64,000 nt of DNA from Streptomyces avermitilis MA-4680 = NBRC 14893. GTDB taxonomy: Bacteria > Actinomycetota > Actinomycetes > Streptomycetales > Streptomycetaceae. The stretch is from NCBI RefSeq assembly GCF_000009765.2, contig NC_003155.5, positions 7,564,001 to 7,628,000 of the forward strand, read 5' to 3'. Below are positions 17,250 to 26,228 of this stretch, piece after piece; within the stretch, counting starts at the first letter, position 1, and the number at the start of each line of letters is the position of its first letter. A model generated the notes under the pieces. The model searched no databases, had not been told where the DNA came from, and saw only the letters and a list, made by a program, of their open reading frames with translations. Both the position numbers and the translations under genes were made by a program.

Positions 17250-18368
17250 TCAGCCCTCCGAGGGGGCGAGGCGCTGGAGCTCCGCCTCGGTCGACTTGAG
17301 CAGGTCGTTCCAGGACGCCTCGAACTTGTCGACGCCCTCTTCCTCCAGGAGCTGGACCACGTCGTCGTACGCGATCCCGAGCTTCTCGACGGCGTCGAGG
17401 TCGGCGCGGGCCTGCTCGTACGTGCCGGCGATGGTGTTGCCCCGGATCTCGCCGTGGTCCGCGGTGGCCTCCAAAGTGGCCTCCGGCATGGTGTTCACGG
17501 TGTTCGGCGCGACCAGTTCCTCGACGTACATGGTGTCCTTGTACGCCGGGTCCTTGACGCCGGTGGAGGCCCACAGCGGGCGCTGCTTGTTGGCCTGCGC
17601 CTTGTCGAGGGCGAGCCAGCGGTCGGTGGAGAAGACCGCCTCGTACGCCTCGTAGGCGAGCCGGGCGTTGGCGAGGCCCGCCTTGCCGCGCGCGGCCTTG
17701 GCCTCCGGCGTGCCGAGGGCGTCGATCCGCTTGTCGATCTCGGTGTCCACGCGGGACACGAAGAAGGACGCCACCGAGTGGATCTTCGACAGGTCCAGGC
17801 CGCGCTCCTTGGCCTTCTCCAGGCCGGCGAGGTAGGCGTCCATGACCATGCGGTAGCGCTCGAGCGAGAAGATCAGCGTCACGTTGACGCTGATGCCGAG
17901 GCCGATGACCTCCGTGATCGCCGGGATGCCCGCCTTGGTGGCCGGGATCTTGATGAGCGTGTTGGGGCGGTCGACCAGCCAGGCCAGCTGCTTGGCCTCG
18001 GCGACCGTCGCCTTGGTGTTGTGGGCCAGGCGCGGGTCGACCTCGATCGAGACCCGGCCGTCCTGGCCGTCGGTGGCGTCGAAGACCGGGCGCAGGATGT
18101 CGGCGGCGTCGCGGACGTCCGCCGTGGTGATCATGCGGATGGCTTCTTCGACGGTGACCCGGCGGGCGGCGAGGTCGGAGACCTGCTGGTCGTAACCGTC
18201 GCCCTGAGAGATGGCCTTCTGGAAGATCGACGGGTTGGTGGTGACGCCCACGACGTGCTGCTGGTCGATCAGTTCGGCGAGGTTGCCGGACGTGATCCGC
18301 TTGCGCGACAGGTCGTCCAGCCAGATCGCGACGCCTTCCTTGGAGAGGCGCTTGAGTGCGTCTGTCAT
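17250..18368 (-). CDS. tal: Transaldolase
   Basis: The 372-aa enzyme exchanges dihydroxyacetone units between sugar phosphates. The N terminus MTDALKRLSKEGVAIWLDD and VGVTTNPSIFQ are typical. The Schiff-base lysine lies in NTLIKIPATKAG. I chose the ATG at 18368; the frame runs 52 codons further into the tkt/tal gap and the 3' end of tkt without similarity. It is second in the operon, 34 bases after tkt. Confidence 0.97.
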   Translation of the reverse strand: MTDALKRLSKEGVAIWLDDLSRKRITSGNLAELIDQQHVVGVTTNPSIFQKAISQGDGYDQQVSDLAARRVTVEEAIRMITTADVRDAADILRPVFDATDGQDGRVSIEVDPRLAHNTKATVAEAKQLAWLVDRPNTLIKIPATKAGIPAITEVIGLGISVNVTLIFSLERYRMVMDAYLAGLEKAKERGLDLSKIHSVASFFVSRVDTEIDKRIDALGTPEAKAARGKAGLANARLAYEAYEAVFSTDRWLALDKAQANKQRPLWASTGVKDPAYKDTMYVEELVAPNTVNTMPEATLEATADHGEIRGNTIAGTYEQARADLDAVEKLGIAYDDVVQLLEEEGVDKFEASWNDLLKSTEAELQRLAPSEG

Positions 18369-18402
18369 GGAAAATGCATCTCCTACGTGTCGTATATCAG
18401 CG

Positions 18403-20490
18403 TCAGCGCTGGGCTGCGGCGATCGATTCCCGGGCGGCGTCGGCGACGTTCTCGGGAGTGAAACCGAACTCCCGGAAGAGCACCTTGCCATCGGCCGAAG
18501 CACCGAAGTGCTCCAGCGAAACAATGCGTCCGGCGTCTCCGACGAACCGGTGCCAGGTAAGACCGATACCTGCCTCGACCGCGACCCGCGCCCTCACCGA
18601 CGGCGGCAGGACGCTGTCCCGGTACCCCTGGTCCTGCTCCTCGAACCACTCCACGGACGGCATGGACACCACCCGGGTCGGCACGCCCGCGGCCTGGAGC
18701 TGCTCGCGCGCCTCGACGGCGACGTGCACCTCGGAGCCGGTGCCGATGAGAATGACCTCGGGAGCGCCGCCCTCGGCCTCGAAGAGCACGTAACCGCCCT
18801 TGGCCGCGTCCTCGTTGGGCTCGTACGTCGGTACGCCCTGACGGGTCAGCGCGAGGCCGTGCGGGGCGCCCTTGCCGAACACCTTGGTGTAGCGCTTGAG
18901 GATCTCGCGCCAGGCGATCGCCGTCTCGTTGGCGTCCGCGGGACGCACGACGTTGAGGCCGGGGATGGCGCGCAGCGAGGCGAGGTGCTCGACGGGCTGG
19001 TGGGTGGGGCCGTCCTCGCCGAGACCGATGGAGTCGTGGGTCCACACGTACGTCACCGGCAGGTGCATCAGCGCGGAGAGGCGGACGGCGTTGCGCATGT
19101 AGTCGGAGAACACCAGGAAGGTGCCGCCGTAGATACGGGTGTTGCCGTGCAGCGCGATGCCGTTCATCTCCGCGGCCATGGAGTGCTCGCGGATGCCGAA
19201 GTGGATCGTGCGGCCGTACGGGTCGGCCTCCGGCAGCGGGTTGTCCGCCGGCAGGAACGAGGAGTTCTTGTCGATCGTGGTGTTGTTCGAGCCGGCCAGG
19301 TCGGCGGAGCCGCCCCACAGCTCGGGGATGACCGCGCCGAGTGCCTGGAGGACCTTGCCGGACGCGGCACGCGTCGCGATGCCCTTGCCCACCTCGAAGA
19401 CCGGGAGCTTCTCCTCCCAGCCGGCCGGCAGCTCGGTCGCGGCGATGCGCTCGTACTCGGCGGCGCGCTCCGGCTGGGCGGTGCGCCAGGCGGCGAAGCC
19501 CTTCTCCCACTCGGCCTTGGCCTCGCGGCCGCGGTCGAGGGCCTCACGGGTGTGGGCGAGGACCTCCTCGGCGACCTCGAAGCTCTTCTCCGGGTCGAAG
19601 CCGAGGACGCGCTTGGTGGCCGCGACCTCGTCCTCGCCGAGCGCCGAGCCGTGCGCGGCCTCGGTGTTCTGCGCGTGCGGCGCGGGCCAGGCGATGATCG
19701 AGCGCATCGCGATGAACGACGGCTTGTCCGTGACCGCCTTGGCGGCCTGGATCGCGTCGTAGAGGGCGTGCGGGTCGAGGTCGCCGTCCGGCTTCGGGGC
19801 CACGCGCTGCACATGCCAGCCGTACGCCTCGTAGCGCTTCACCGTGTCTTCGGAGACGGCCGTCTCGGTGTCGCCCTCGATCGAGATGTGGTTGTCGTCC
19901 CACAGCAGGACCAGGTTGCCGAGCTTCTGGTGGCCGGCCAGCGAGGACGCCTCGTGGGAGATGCCCTCCTGGAGGCAGCCGTCACCGGCGATCGCGTAGA
20001 TGAAGTGGTCGAACGGGGAGGTGCCGGGTGCGGCGTCCGGGTCGAACAGACCGCGCTCGTAGCGGGAGGCCATGGCCATGCCCACCGCGTTGGCGACACC
20101 CTGGCCCAGCGGGCCGGTCGTCGTCTCCACGCCGGGCGTGTGCCCGTACTCGGGGTGGCCGGGAGTCCGGCTGCCCCAGGTCCTGAAGGACTTGAGGTCG
20201 TCCAGCTCCAGGCCGAACCCGGCCAGGTAGAGCTCGGTGTAGAGGGTCAGGGACGAGTGGCCCGCGGAAAGGACGAAACGATCGCGCCCGACCCAGTCGG
20301 GATCCGCCGGGTCGTGCCGCATCACCTTCTGGAAGAGGGTGTACGCGGCAGGCGCGAGGCTCATCGCCGTACCGGGATGGCCGTTGCCGACCTTCTGTAC
20401 GGCATCGGCGGCCAGGACGCGGGCGGTGTCCACGGCCCGCTGGTCCAACTCGGTCCACTCGAGGTCTGTGGTGGTCGGCTTGGTGCTCAC
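18403..20490 (-). CDS. tkt: Transketolase
   Basis: The 695-aa thiamine-diphosphate enzyme moves two-carbon units in the non-oxidative pentose phosphate pathway. The cofactor motif starts GDGCLQEGISHEASS (about residue 165), with the N-terminal NGHPGTAMSL loop and the pyrimidine-domain motif FGIREHSMAAEMNGIALHG. It has a GTG start and is first in the operon, divergent from ctaB. Confidence 0.98.
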   Translation of the reverse strand: MSTKPTTTDLEWTELDQRAVDTARVLAADAVQKVGNGHPGTAMSLAPAAYTLFQKVMRHDPADPDWVGRDRFVLSAGHSSLTLYTELYLAGFGLELDDLKSFRTWGSRTPGHPEYGHTPGVETTTGPLGQGVANAVGMAMASRYERGLFDPDAAPGTSPFDHFIYAIAGDGCLQEGISHEASSLAGHQKLGNLVLLWDDNHISIEGDTETAVSEDTVKRYEAYGWHVQRVAPKPDGDLDPHALYDAIQAAKAVTDKPSFIAMRSIIAWPAPHAQNTEAAHGSALGEDEVAATKRVLGFDPEKSFEVAEEVLAHTREALDRGREAKAEWEKGFAAWRTAQPERAAEYERIAATELPAGWEEKLPVFEVGKGIATRAASGKVLQALGAVIPELWGGSADLAGSNNTTIDKNSSFLPADNPLPEADPYGRTIHFGIREHSMAAEMNGIALHGNTRIYGGTFLVFSDYMRNAVRLSALMHLPVTYVWTHDSIGLGEDGPTHQPVEHLASLRAIPGLNVVRPADANETAIAWREILKRYTKVFGKGAPHGLALTRQGVPTYEPNEDAAKGGYVLFEAEGGAPEVILIGTGSEVHVAVEAREQLQAAGVPTRVVSMPSVEWFEEQDQGYRDSVLPPSVRARVAVEAGIGLTWHRFVGDAGRIVSLEHFGASADGKVLFREFGFTPENVADAARESIAAAQR

Positions 20491-20887
20491 CCTGAGTCAG
20501 GGCTCCTCTCCACATGTTCCACATGTCATGCCGATGTGCTTGGCGCCCACCGGCCGCTGTCGAGCCTACCCCCGTAAGTACGTGCGTTTTTTCGAGTCAT
20601 TCCAGACTGCCGGGACTCTCCGGGATCCGCCTCCCGACCGGTCCATTCCGCATTCGGCAGGTGAATACGGAGCCGCTCGTCCGAGTGCTCAATTGAGTGG
20701 TGATCGGCTCTTCGGAAGATGTCGTACCGAGCGGCCTCGGACGCCTCGGCCGACCTCCGGATCAGCCCTCCGCGCGGTGCCTCCCAACACGAGCCCACCC
20801 CCGCGAAGGCCGGGGTCTGGGCAACGTCTACAGTGGCGTGGTACGCGCGAGCCTTTACCGGGAGTTCACACCCGGAGGCTTGCTGGG
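20491..20887. promoter_or_regulatory. Divergent tkt/ctaB intergenic region
   Basis: About 400 bases without a credible gene must hold the promoters for the tkt operon and ctaB. It is less GC-rich near 20580-20600 (GCGTTTTTTCG). A perfect 10-bp palindrome CTCAATTGAG lies at 20688-20697. No confident -35/-10 pair was assigned. Confidence 0.5.
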
Positions 20888-20908
20888 ATGTCTCTGTCAG
20901 GGGTGTAC

Positions 20909-21856
20909 GTGACGGCCGTCGAATCCCGTCCACCGGGAGTGCTCACCACGAGCAGCAGCCGGGGCCAGCGGCCGTTTGGGGCCCGTGTAAAGGCGTTCGT
21001 GGCGCTGACCAAGCCGCGGATCATCGAGCTGTTGCTGATCACCACCGTTCCGGTGATGTTCCTGGCGGAGCAAGGGGTTCCGAGCCTGCGCCTCGTCCTG
21101 CTGACCTGCCTCGGCGGCTACCTCTCCGCGGGCGGCGCCAACGCGCTGAACATGTACATCGACCGTGACATCGACGCCCTCATGGAGCGCACCTCGCAGC
21201 GGCCGCTGGTGACCGGCATGGTCAGCCCGCGTGAGTGCCTGGCCTTCGGCATCACGCTGGCGGTCGTCTCCACGCTGCTGTTCGGTCTGACCGTCAACTG
21301 GCTGTCCGCCTGGCTGTCGCTCGGAGCGCTCCTCTTCTACGTCGTCGTCTACACGATGATCCTCAAACGGCGTACGTCGCAGAACATCGTGTGGGGCGGC
21401 ATCGCGGGCTGCCTCCCGGTGCTCATCGGCTGGTCCTCGGTCACCGACTCGATGTCCTGGGCGCCGGTCATCCTCTTCCTCGTCATGTTCTTCTGGACGC
21501 CGCCGCACTACTGGCCGCTGTCCATGAAGGTGAAGGACGACTACGCGCGCGTGGGCGTGCCGATGCTGCCGGTCGTCGCCTCCAACAAGGTGGTCGCCCG
21601 CCAGATCGTGATCTACAGCTGGGTGATGGTCGGCGTCTCGCTGCTGCTCACCCCGCTCGGCTACACGGGCTGGTTCTACACCCTGGTCGCCCTGCTGGCC
21701 GGCGGTTTCTGGCTGTGGGAGGCGCACGGGCTGCAGAACCGCGCCAAGGCCGAGGTGACGGGCGGCAAGCTCAAGGAGATGCGCCTGTTCCACTGGTCCA
21801 TCACCTATGTGTCGATCCTCTTCGTCGCCGTCGCGGTGGACCCCTTCCTCCGCTAG
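20909..21856 (+). CDS. ctaB: Protoheme IX farnesyltransferase
   Basis: The 315-aa integral membrane enzyme makes heme O from protoheme for cytochrome oxidase. It has about nine helices and the prenyl-diphosphate-binding motif NMYIDRDIDALMERT near residue 85. The usual family start is the GTG at 20909 (TAVESRPPGVL), with AGGGG five bases upstream; an in-frame ATG at 20888 with GGAGG upstream is an alternative that adds seven residues. It works with ctaA at 24383-25390. Its last six codons are duplicated just after the stop. Confidence 0.95.
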   Translation: MTAVESRPPGVLTTSSSRGQRPFGARVKAFVALTKPRIIELLLITTVPVMFLAEQGVPSLRLVLLTCLGGYLSAGGANALNMYIDRDIDALMERTSQRPLVTGMVSPRECLAFGITLAVVSTLLFGLTVNWLSAWLSLGALLFYVVVYTMILKRRTSQNIVWGGIAGCLPVLIGWSSVTDSMSWAPVILFLVMFFWTPPHYWPLSMKVKDDYARVGVPMLPVVASNKVVARQIVIYSWVMVGVSLLLTPLGYTGWFYTLVALLAGGFWLWEAHGLQNRAKAEVTGGKLKEMRLFHWSITYVSILFVAVAVDPFLR

Positions 21857-21874
21857 GACCCCTTCCTCCGCTAG
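21839..21874. repeat. 18-bp exact duplication of the ctaB 3' end
   Basis: GACCCCTTCCTCCGCTAG occurs twice in direct succession: once as the last codons and stop of ctaB (DPFLR-stop) and again just after. Confidence 0.95.
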
Positions 21875-21954
21875 GACACCTTCTGAGGGAGCGTGGTCAA
21901 GGCCACGCACCCCTCCCGTCGCCGTTCGATCTACCCGTCGGTAGCATCCTGGCC

Positions 21955-22311
21955 ATGGCAGACACGCAGCAGGTTGACGAGGGCACCGACGCCAAGCAGG
22001 CCGCCAGGGCCGAGCGCAAGGCGGCCAAGCTCGCCAAGGAGATCAACGCCTTCGCCAAGACGCACGGCGGGGCCGAGGCGCATGTGGCGTACATCGGGCA
22101 GGCCGGCACCCGGATCGTGCTCGTCGGCGAGGACGACGCCTGGGGCGACCTCGTCGCACCCACGTACGCCGTCGCCGAGCAGGCGGTGGAGAAGGCCGGC
22201 GTCACGGTTCACGAGGCGTTCGACGGCGAATTCGCGGCCAAGGTGAAGACCGGGCCGTACGAGTGGACGCGCATGGCGGGGATCCAGGTGGGCGGCCCGA
22301 GCAACGGCTGA
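21955..22311 (+). CDS. Conserved small hypothetical protein
   Basis: The 118-aa soluble protein has a charged helical N terminus (QAARAERKAAKLAKEINAF) followed by a compact alpha/beta part with VAYIGQAGTRIVLVGEDDAWGD. The ATG at 21955 lies about 100 bases after ctaB, so it may be co-transcribed. I do not recognise a function; the codon use is like its neighbours and the frame has strong third-position GC, so it is a real gene. Confidence 0.8.
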   Translation: MADTQQVDEGTDAKQAARAERKAAKLAKEINAFAKTHGGAEAHVAYIGQAGTRIVLVGEDDAWGDLVAPTYAVAEQAVEKAGVTVHEAFDGEFAAKVKTGPYEWTRMAGIQVGGPSNG

Positions 22312-22483
22312 CACCGCGACCGCCGCACGGTCGCGGCCGCACGGCCGGCACGCGTCGGCCGGACCCCGCGGTGTCCGGCCGACAACCATCGGACGTTCGC
22401 ACGGGGTGTGCATGACCAACACCTGACGCCCGGTTCACCCGTTAGGACCTGAAGAGGCACGGTCCAGTCGCGGGGGAGTTGGG

Positions 22484-23590
22484 ATGATCGAAACGCCGTC
22501 CCTGGTGGACCAGTACTGCCACGGCGTACTGCGTACGGAGCTGGGTCTCGGCACCTTCGAGGCCCACCTCGCCCGTACCGAGGGCCCGCCCGCCCCCGGC
22601 ACCACCCTGTTCGACACCCAGACGGGTTTCGCGGTACGCCGCTGGTGTCCGCCGCTGCTCGGTCTGGAGCCGCACTGCCCGCCGGCCCGCTATCTGGCCC
22701 GACGCCGTGAACTCGGCGTTCTGGAATCGGGCCGCAGGCTGCTGCGCGGCAGCGGCATCACCACGTATCTCGTCGACACCGGGCTGCCCGGCGATCTCAC
22801 CGGACCCGGCGAGATGGCCTCGGCCGGGGCCGCCGACGCGCACGAGATCGTCCGCCTCGAACTGCTCGCCGAACAGGTCGCCGACACCTCCGGCACCGTC
22901 GAGTCGTTTCTCGCCAATCTCGCCGAGTCCGTCCACGGGACCGCCGCCGACGCCGTGGCGTTCACCTCGGTCGCGGGCGTACGGCACGGACTGGCGCTCG
23001 CGCCCGAGCCGCCGGGGCCGGGGGAGGTGCGGGGCGCGGCGGGGCGCTGGCTCGCGGGCCGGAGGGTCGGCGGCCCGCTGTCGGACCCGGTCCTGCTGAG
23101 GCATCTGCTGTGGATCGCGGTGGCCTCGGGCCGGCCCCTGCAACTGCACTCCGGGCTCGGCGAACCAGGGCTGCGCATCGACCGCACCGACCCGGTCCTG
23201 CTCACCGACTTCGTCCGGGCCACCGCCGGGCTCGGCACGGACCTCGTCCTGCTGCACGGCTATCCGTACCACCGGCACGCGGCACATCTGGCCGGCGTCT
23301 TCCCGCATGTGTACGCGGACCTGGGCGCGGCGCTGGTGCGGACGGGGGCGGGGGCGGCGGCCGTGCTCTCGGAGATCCTGGAGCTGGCGCCCTTCGGCAA
23401 GATTCTCTTCTCCAGCGGGGCACATGGTCTGCCGGAACTCCATGTGGTGGGCGCACATCTCTTCCGTGCGGCGCTCGCACGGGTGCTCGGCGCCTGGGTC
23501 GCCGAGGGGGCCTGGTCGCTGGCGGACGCACAGCGGGTGGCAGGGCTCATCGCGGCGGGAAACGCGCGGCGGGTCTACGGGGTGGAGTGA
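22484..23590 (+). CDS. Amidohydrolase-like protein (FluG-type), metal ligands altered
   Basis: The 368-aa protein resembles amidohydrolase-2 barrel proteins of the FluG type. Recognisable elements are the N-terminal VDQYCHG, a central LQLHSGLGEP strand, LLHGYPYHRHAAHLA, and the C-terminal SSGAHGLPELHVVGA. In active relatives the first motif usually has two histidines (D-x-H-x-H) and the last an aspartate (S-D-x). Here they read D-Q-Y-C-H and S-G-A, so the metal site may be incomplete. GGGGGAG precedes the ATG. It is followed by a nucleotidyltransferase 41 bases on. Confidence 0.8.
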   Translation: MIETPSLVDQYCHGVLRTELGLGTFEAHLARTEGPPAPGTTLFDTQTGFAVRRWCPPLLGLEPHCPPARYLARRRELGVLESGRRLLRGSGITTYLVDTGLPGDLTGPGEMASAGAADAHEIVRLELLAEQVADTSGTVESFLANLAESVHGTAADAVAFTSVAGVRHGLALAPEPPGPGEVRGAAGRWLAGRRVGGPLSDPVLLRHLLWIAVASGRPLQLHSGLGEPGLRIDRTDPVLLTDFVRATAGLGTDLVLLHGYPYHRHAAHLAGVFPHVYADLGAALVRTGAGAAAVLSEILELAPFGKILFSSGAHGLPELHVVGAHLFRAALARVLGAWVAEGAWSLADAQRVAGLIAAGNARRVYGVE

Positions 23591-23631
23591 ACCCTCTTCA
23601 CCGGAACACCAGCTGACTTCAGACTGTGCGG

Positions 23632-24396
23632 ATGACCGATGACGCCACGGCTCGTCTCCTCGACCGCTTCCTCGCCGATCTGCGCGCCCTCGCCCCGGTC
23701 GCCGTGTGGGCGCACGGTTCGCTCGCCGGCGGCGACTACCAGGAGGGCCGCAGCGACCTCGACCTGATCGCAGTCCTGGAGGGTCCGGTCCCGCTCGGCA
23801 CCGTGCGCGAGGTGGCGCGGCTGCACCGGCGGCTGCGCGCCGACGAGGCGCTCGCCGAGAAGCTGCACTGCAGCTATCTGACGCCGGACACCGTGGCCGG
23901 CGCGGAGCGGTCGCATCTCACCTGGGCGCACGACCGCCTGATGAAGCGCCCGGTCACTCCGGTCACCCGCCGGGAACTGCACGCCTTCGGCCTGGTCCTG
24001 CACGGCGAACCGCCGAAGGACCTGCTCCCGCCCACCCCGGACCGCGAACTCGACGCCTTCGTCGTACGGGACCAGAAGGAGTTCTGGCGGCCCGCGGTGC
24101 GCAAGGCCCGGCTGTGGAAGCAGTCCGTCTGGGTCGACCTGGGGATGGTCACCTTCGCCCGTGCGACCGTCACCCTGCGGGAGGGCCGCCTGATCTCCAA
24201 GAAGGAGGCCTTGGCGGCACTTCCCGGACTGGGGGCGCCCGCCGACGTGGTCGAGGACATCGGGCGGCGGAGATACGCGGACCCCGCGCCGCCCACGGAG
24301 GAGTGGACGGCACGCCGGGCCGAGCTCACGAGGGCCTACCTGGGCCCCGCCATCGACGGCCTTGTCGCCACCTACGAACCGCTCACGCGCGCGTGA
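23632..24396 (+). CDS. Nucleotidyltransferase-fold protein
   Basis: The 254-aa protein has the nucleotidyltransferase signature AHGSLAGG followed by RSDLDLIAVL (G-S...D-x-D) at about residues 25-48, as in aminoglycoside adenylyltransferases and related enzymes of unknown substrate. The C-terminal half is helical (DUF4111-like). The start could be the ATG at 23632 or a GTG two codons earlier. Its stop overlaps the end of ctaA on the other strand by 14 bases. The substrate is unknown; a resistance role is possible but unproven. Confidence 0.8.
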   Translation: MTDDATARLLDRFLADLRALAPVAVWAHGSLAGGDYQEGRSDLDLIAVLEGPVPLGTVREVARLHRRLRADEALAEKLHCSYLTPDTVAGAERSHLTWAHDRLMKRPVTPVTRRELHAFGLVLHGEPPKDLLPPTPDRELDAFVVRDQKEFWRPAVRKARLWKQSVWVDLGMVTFARATVTLREGRLISKKEALAALPGLGAPADVVEDIGRRRYADPAPPTEEWTARRAELTRAYLGPAIDGLVATYEPLTRA

Positions 24397-25390
24397 GCGC
24401 CGACTCCGTCGAAGGACCCGGCAGGTCCGCCACGGCCTCGGGACGTTCGCGCAGCGACAGCAGCACCCGGAGCACGCCGATCCAGACCAGGCAGGAGCCG
24501 AGCATGTGCAGGGCGACCAGGGCCTCGGGGAGGTCCGTGAAGTACTGGACGTAACCGATGACGCCCTGCGCGAGGAGGATCAGGAACAGGTCGCGGGTGC
24601 GGTGCAGCGGGCCCTTGGGGGCGTCGACCGCCTTGAGCACGAACCACAGGGCGAAGGTCAGCGTCACCACGATCCAGGCCAGGACGGCGTGCAGCTTGCT
24701 GACGGTCTCCCAGTCCAGCGGCATGCGCTCGACGTCGCTCGAGTCACCCGCGTGCGGACCCGCACCGGTGACCACCGTGCCGACCGCGATCAGCAGCACG
24801 GAGGCGGTGACCAGGAACCACACCAGCTGCTGGACGGCCTTGCCGACCAGCGGGCGCGGTGCCCCGTCGCCCTCGCAGGCGCGCTGCCACATGAGCGTGG
24901 CGACGGCGATGAGCGCCGTGGAGAGCAGGAAGTGGGCCGCGACCGTGTAGGGGTTGAGGCCGACCAGGACCACGATGCCGCCGAGGATCGCGTTGCTCAT
25001 GACGATCCAGAACTGCGCCCAGCCAAGCCGGGTGAGAGAGCGCCGCCACGGCTTCTGCGAGCGCGCCGCGATGATCGCCCAGCCGACCGCCGCGCACAGC
25101 ACGTACGTCAGCATGCGGTTGCCGAACTCGATGACGCCGTGGAAGCCCATCGCGCTGGTGGTGGTCAGCGAGTCGTCGGTGCACTTGGGCCAGGTCGGGC
25201 AGCCGAGCCCGGACCCGGTCAGCCGCACGGCACCGCCGGTGACCACGATGACCACCGCCATGACGAGCGCGGCGAGGGCCGCGCGCCGAACCGTCCGGGG
25301 GGCCGGAGTCCAGCGTTCGGCGATGAGGGCGAGGGGGTTGCGCGCGGCGGCGAGGGCATCGGCACGGGTCACGTTTGGCACGCGCACCAT
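24383..25390 (-). CDS. ctaA: Heme A synthase (COX15/CtaA)
   Basis: The 335-aa membrane protein has eight predicted helices and oxidises heme O to heme A for cytochrome oxidase. Family marks are GGAVRLTGSGLGCPTWPKC, with the paired cysteines after TM1, and VVTGAGPHAGD before the second half. The ATG at 25390 gives MVRVPNVTRAD; the frame is open 16 codons further. It pairs functionally with ctaB 2.5 kb away. Confidence 0.95.
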   Translation of the reverse strand: MVRVPNVTRADALAAARNPLALIAERWTPAPRTVRRAALAALVMAVVIVVTGGAVRLTGSGLGCPTWPKCTDDSLTTTSAMGFHGVIEFGNRMLTYVLCAAVGWAIIAARSQKPWRRSLTRLGWAQFWIVMSNAILGGIVVLVGLNPYTVAAHFLLSTALIAVATLMWQRACEGDGAPRPLVGKAVQQLVWFLVTASVLLIAVGTVVTGAGPHAGDSSDVERMPLDWETVSKLHAVLAWIVVTLTFALWFVLKAVDAPKGPLHRTRDLFLILLAQGVIGYVQYFTDLPEALVALHMLGSCLVWIGVLRVLLSLRERPEAVADLPGPSTESALTRA

Positions 25391-25457
25391 CGTAGGCGGG
25401 ACGCTTGTGCACGGTTTCACGAGGGTCCGCTCCGCCACGCCGGGTGCTCCTGGGGAG

Positions 25458-26228
25458 CTACTCCCAGCGGAAGAACTTCCCGGCCGCCGCCAGCCCCACG
25501 ACTCCCCACACGGCGAGGATCCCCAGATCCCCCCACGGCATCCCCGCCCCGTGTTGCAGCACGTCCCGCAGCCCGTCCGAAAGGGCCGAGATCGGCAGCA
25601 GGCCGAGGACGTCCTGCGCCGCGTCCGGGAACTTGTCCAGCGGGACGATCACACCGCCGCCCACCAGAAGGAGCAGAAAGACCAGGTTCGCCGCCGCGAG
25701 TGTCGCCTCCGCCTTCAGCGTGCCCGCCATCAGCAGACCGAGGCCCGAGAAGGCGGCTGTGCCGAGGATCAGCAGCAGCAGGACGGCCAGCGGGTTGCCG
25801 TGCGGTGACCAGCCCAGGGAGAAGGCGATCGCCGTCAGCAGGATCACCTGGAGGAGCTCTGTGACGAGCACCGACGCCGTCTTCGCGGCCATCAGGCCCC
25901 AGCGGGGGAGGGGGGAGGCGGCGAGGCGCTTGAGGACCCCGTAGCGGCGCTCGAAGCCCGTCGCGATCGCCTGGCCCGTGAACGCCGTCGACATCACGGC
26001 GAGGGCGAGGATGCCAGGGGCGAGGAAGTCGACGGACCTGCCCTTGCCGGTGTCGACGATGTCCACCGAGCTGAAGAGGACCAGCAGCAGCGTCGGGATG
26101 ACCACCGTCAGCAGCAGCTGCTCGCCGTTGCGCAGCAGCATCTTCGTCTCCAGCGCCGCCTGCGCCGCGATCATGCGGGGCAGCGGGGCGGCGCCGGGCT
26201 TCGGCGTGTACGTACCGGCGATGGTCAC
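25458..26228 (-). CDS. ABC-2 type exporter permease, DrrB-like
   Basis: The 256-aa membrane protein has six predicted helices, typical of ABC-2 permeases of the daunorubicin-resistance type (GFERRYGVLKRLAASPLPRW near the second helix, then a VPLDKFPDAAQDVLGLLPI loop). Its GTG start overlaps the stop of the ATPase gene by four bases (GTGA). It is encoded between ctaA and the suf operon, as in the M. tuberculosis Rv1456c-Rv1458c arrangement. Confidence 0.93.
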   Translation of the reverse strand: MTIAGTYTPKPGAAPLPRMIAAQAALETKMLLRNGEQLLLTVVIPTLLLVLFSSVDIVDTGKGRSVDFLAPGILALAVMSTAFTGQAIATGFERRYGVLKRLAASPLPRWGLMAAKTASVLVTELLQVILLTAIAFSLGWSPHGNPLAVLLLLILGTAAFSGLGLLMAGTLKAEATLAAANLVFLLLLVGGGVIVPLDKFPDAAQDVLGLLPISALSDGLRDVLQHGAGMPWGDLGILAVWGVVGLAAAGKFFRWE

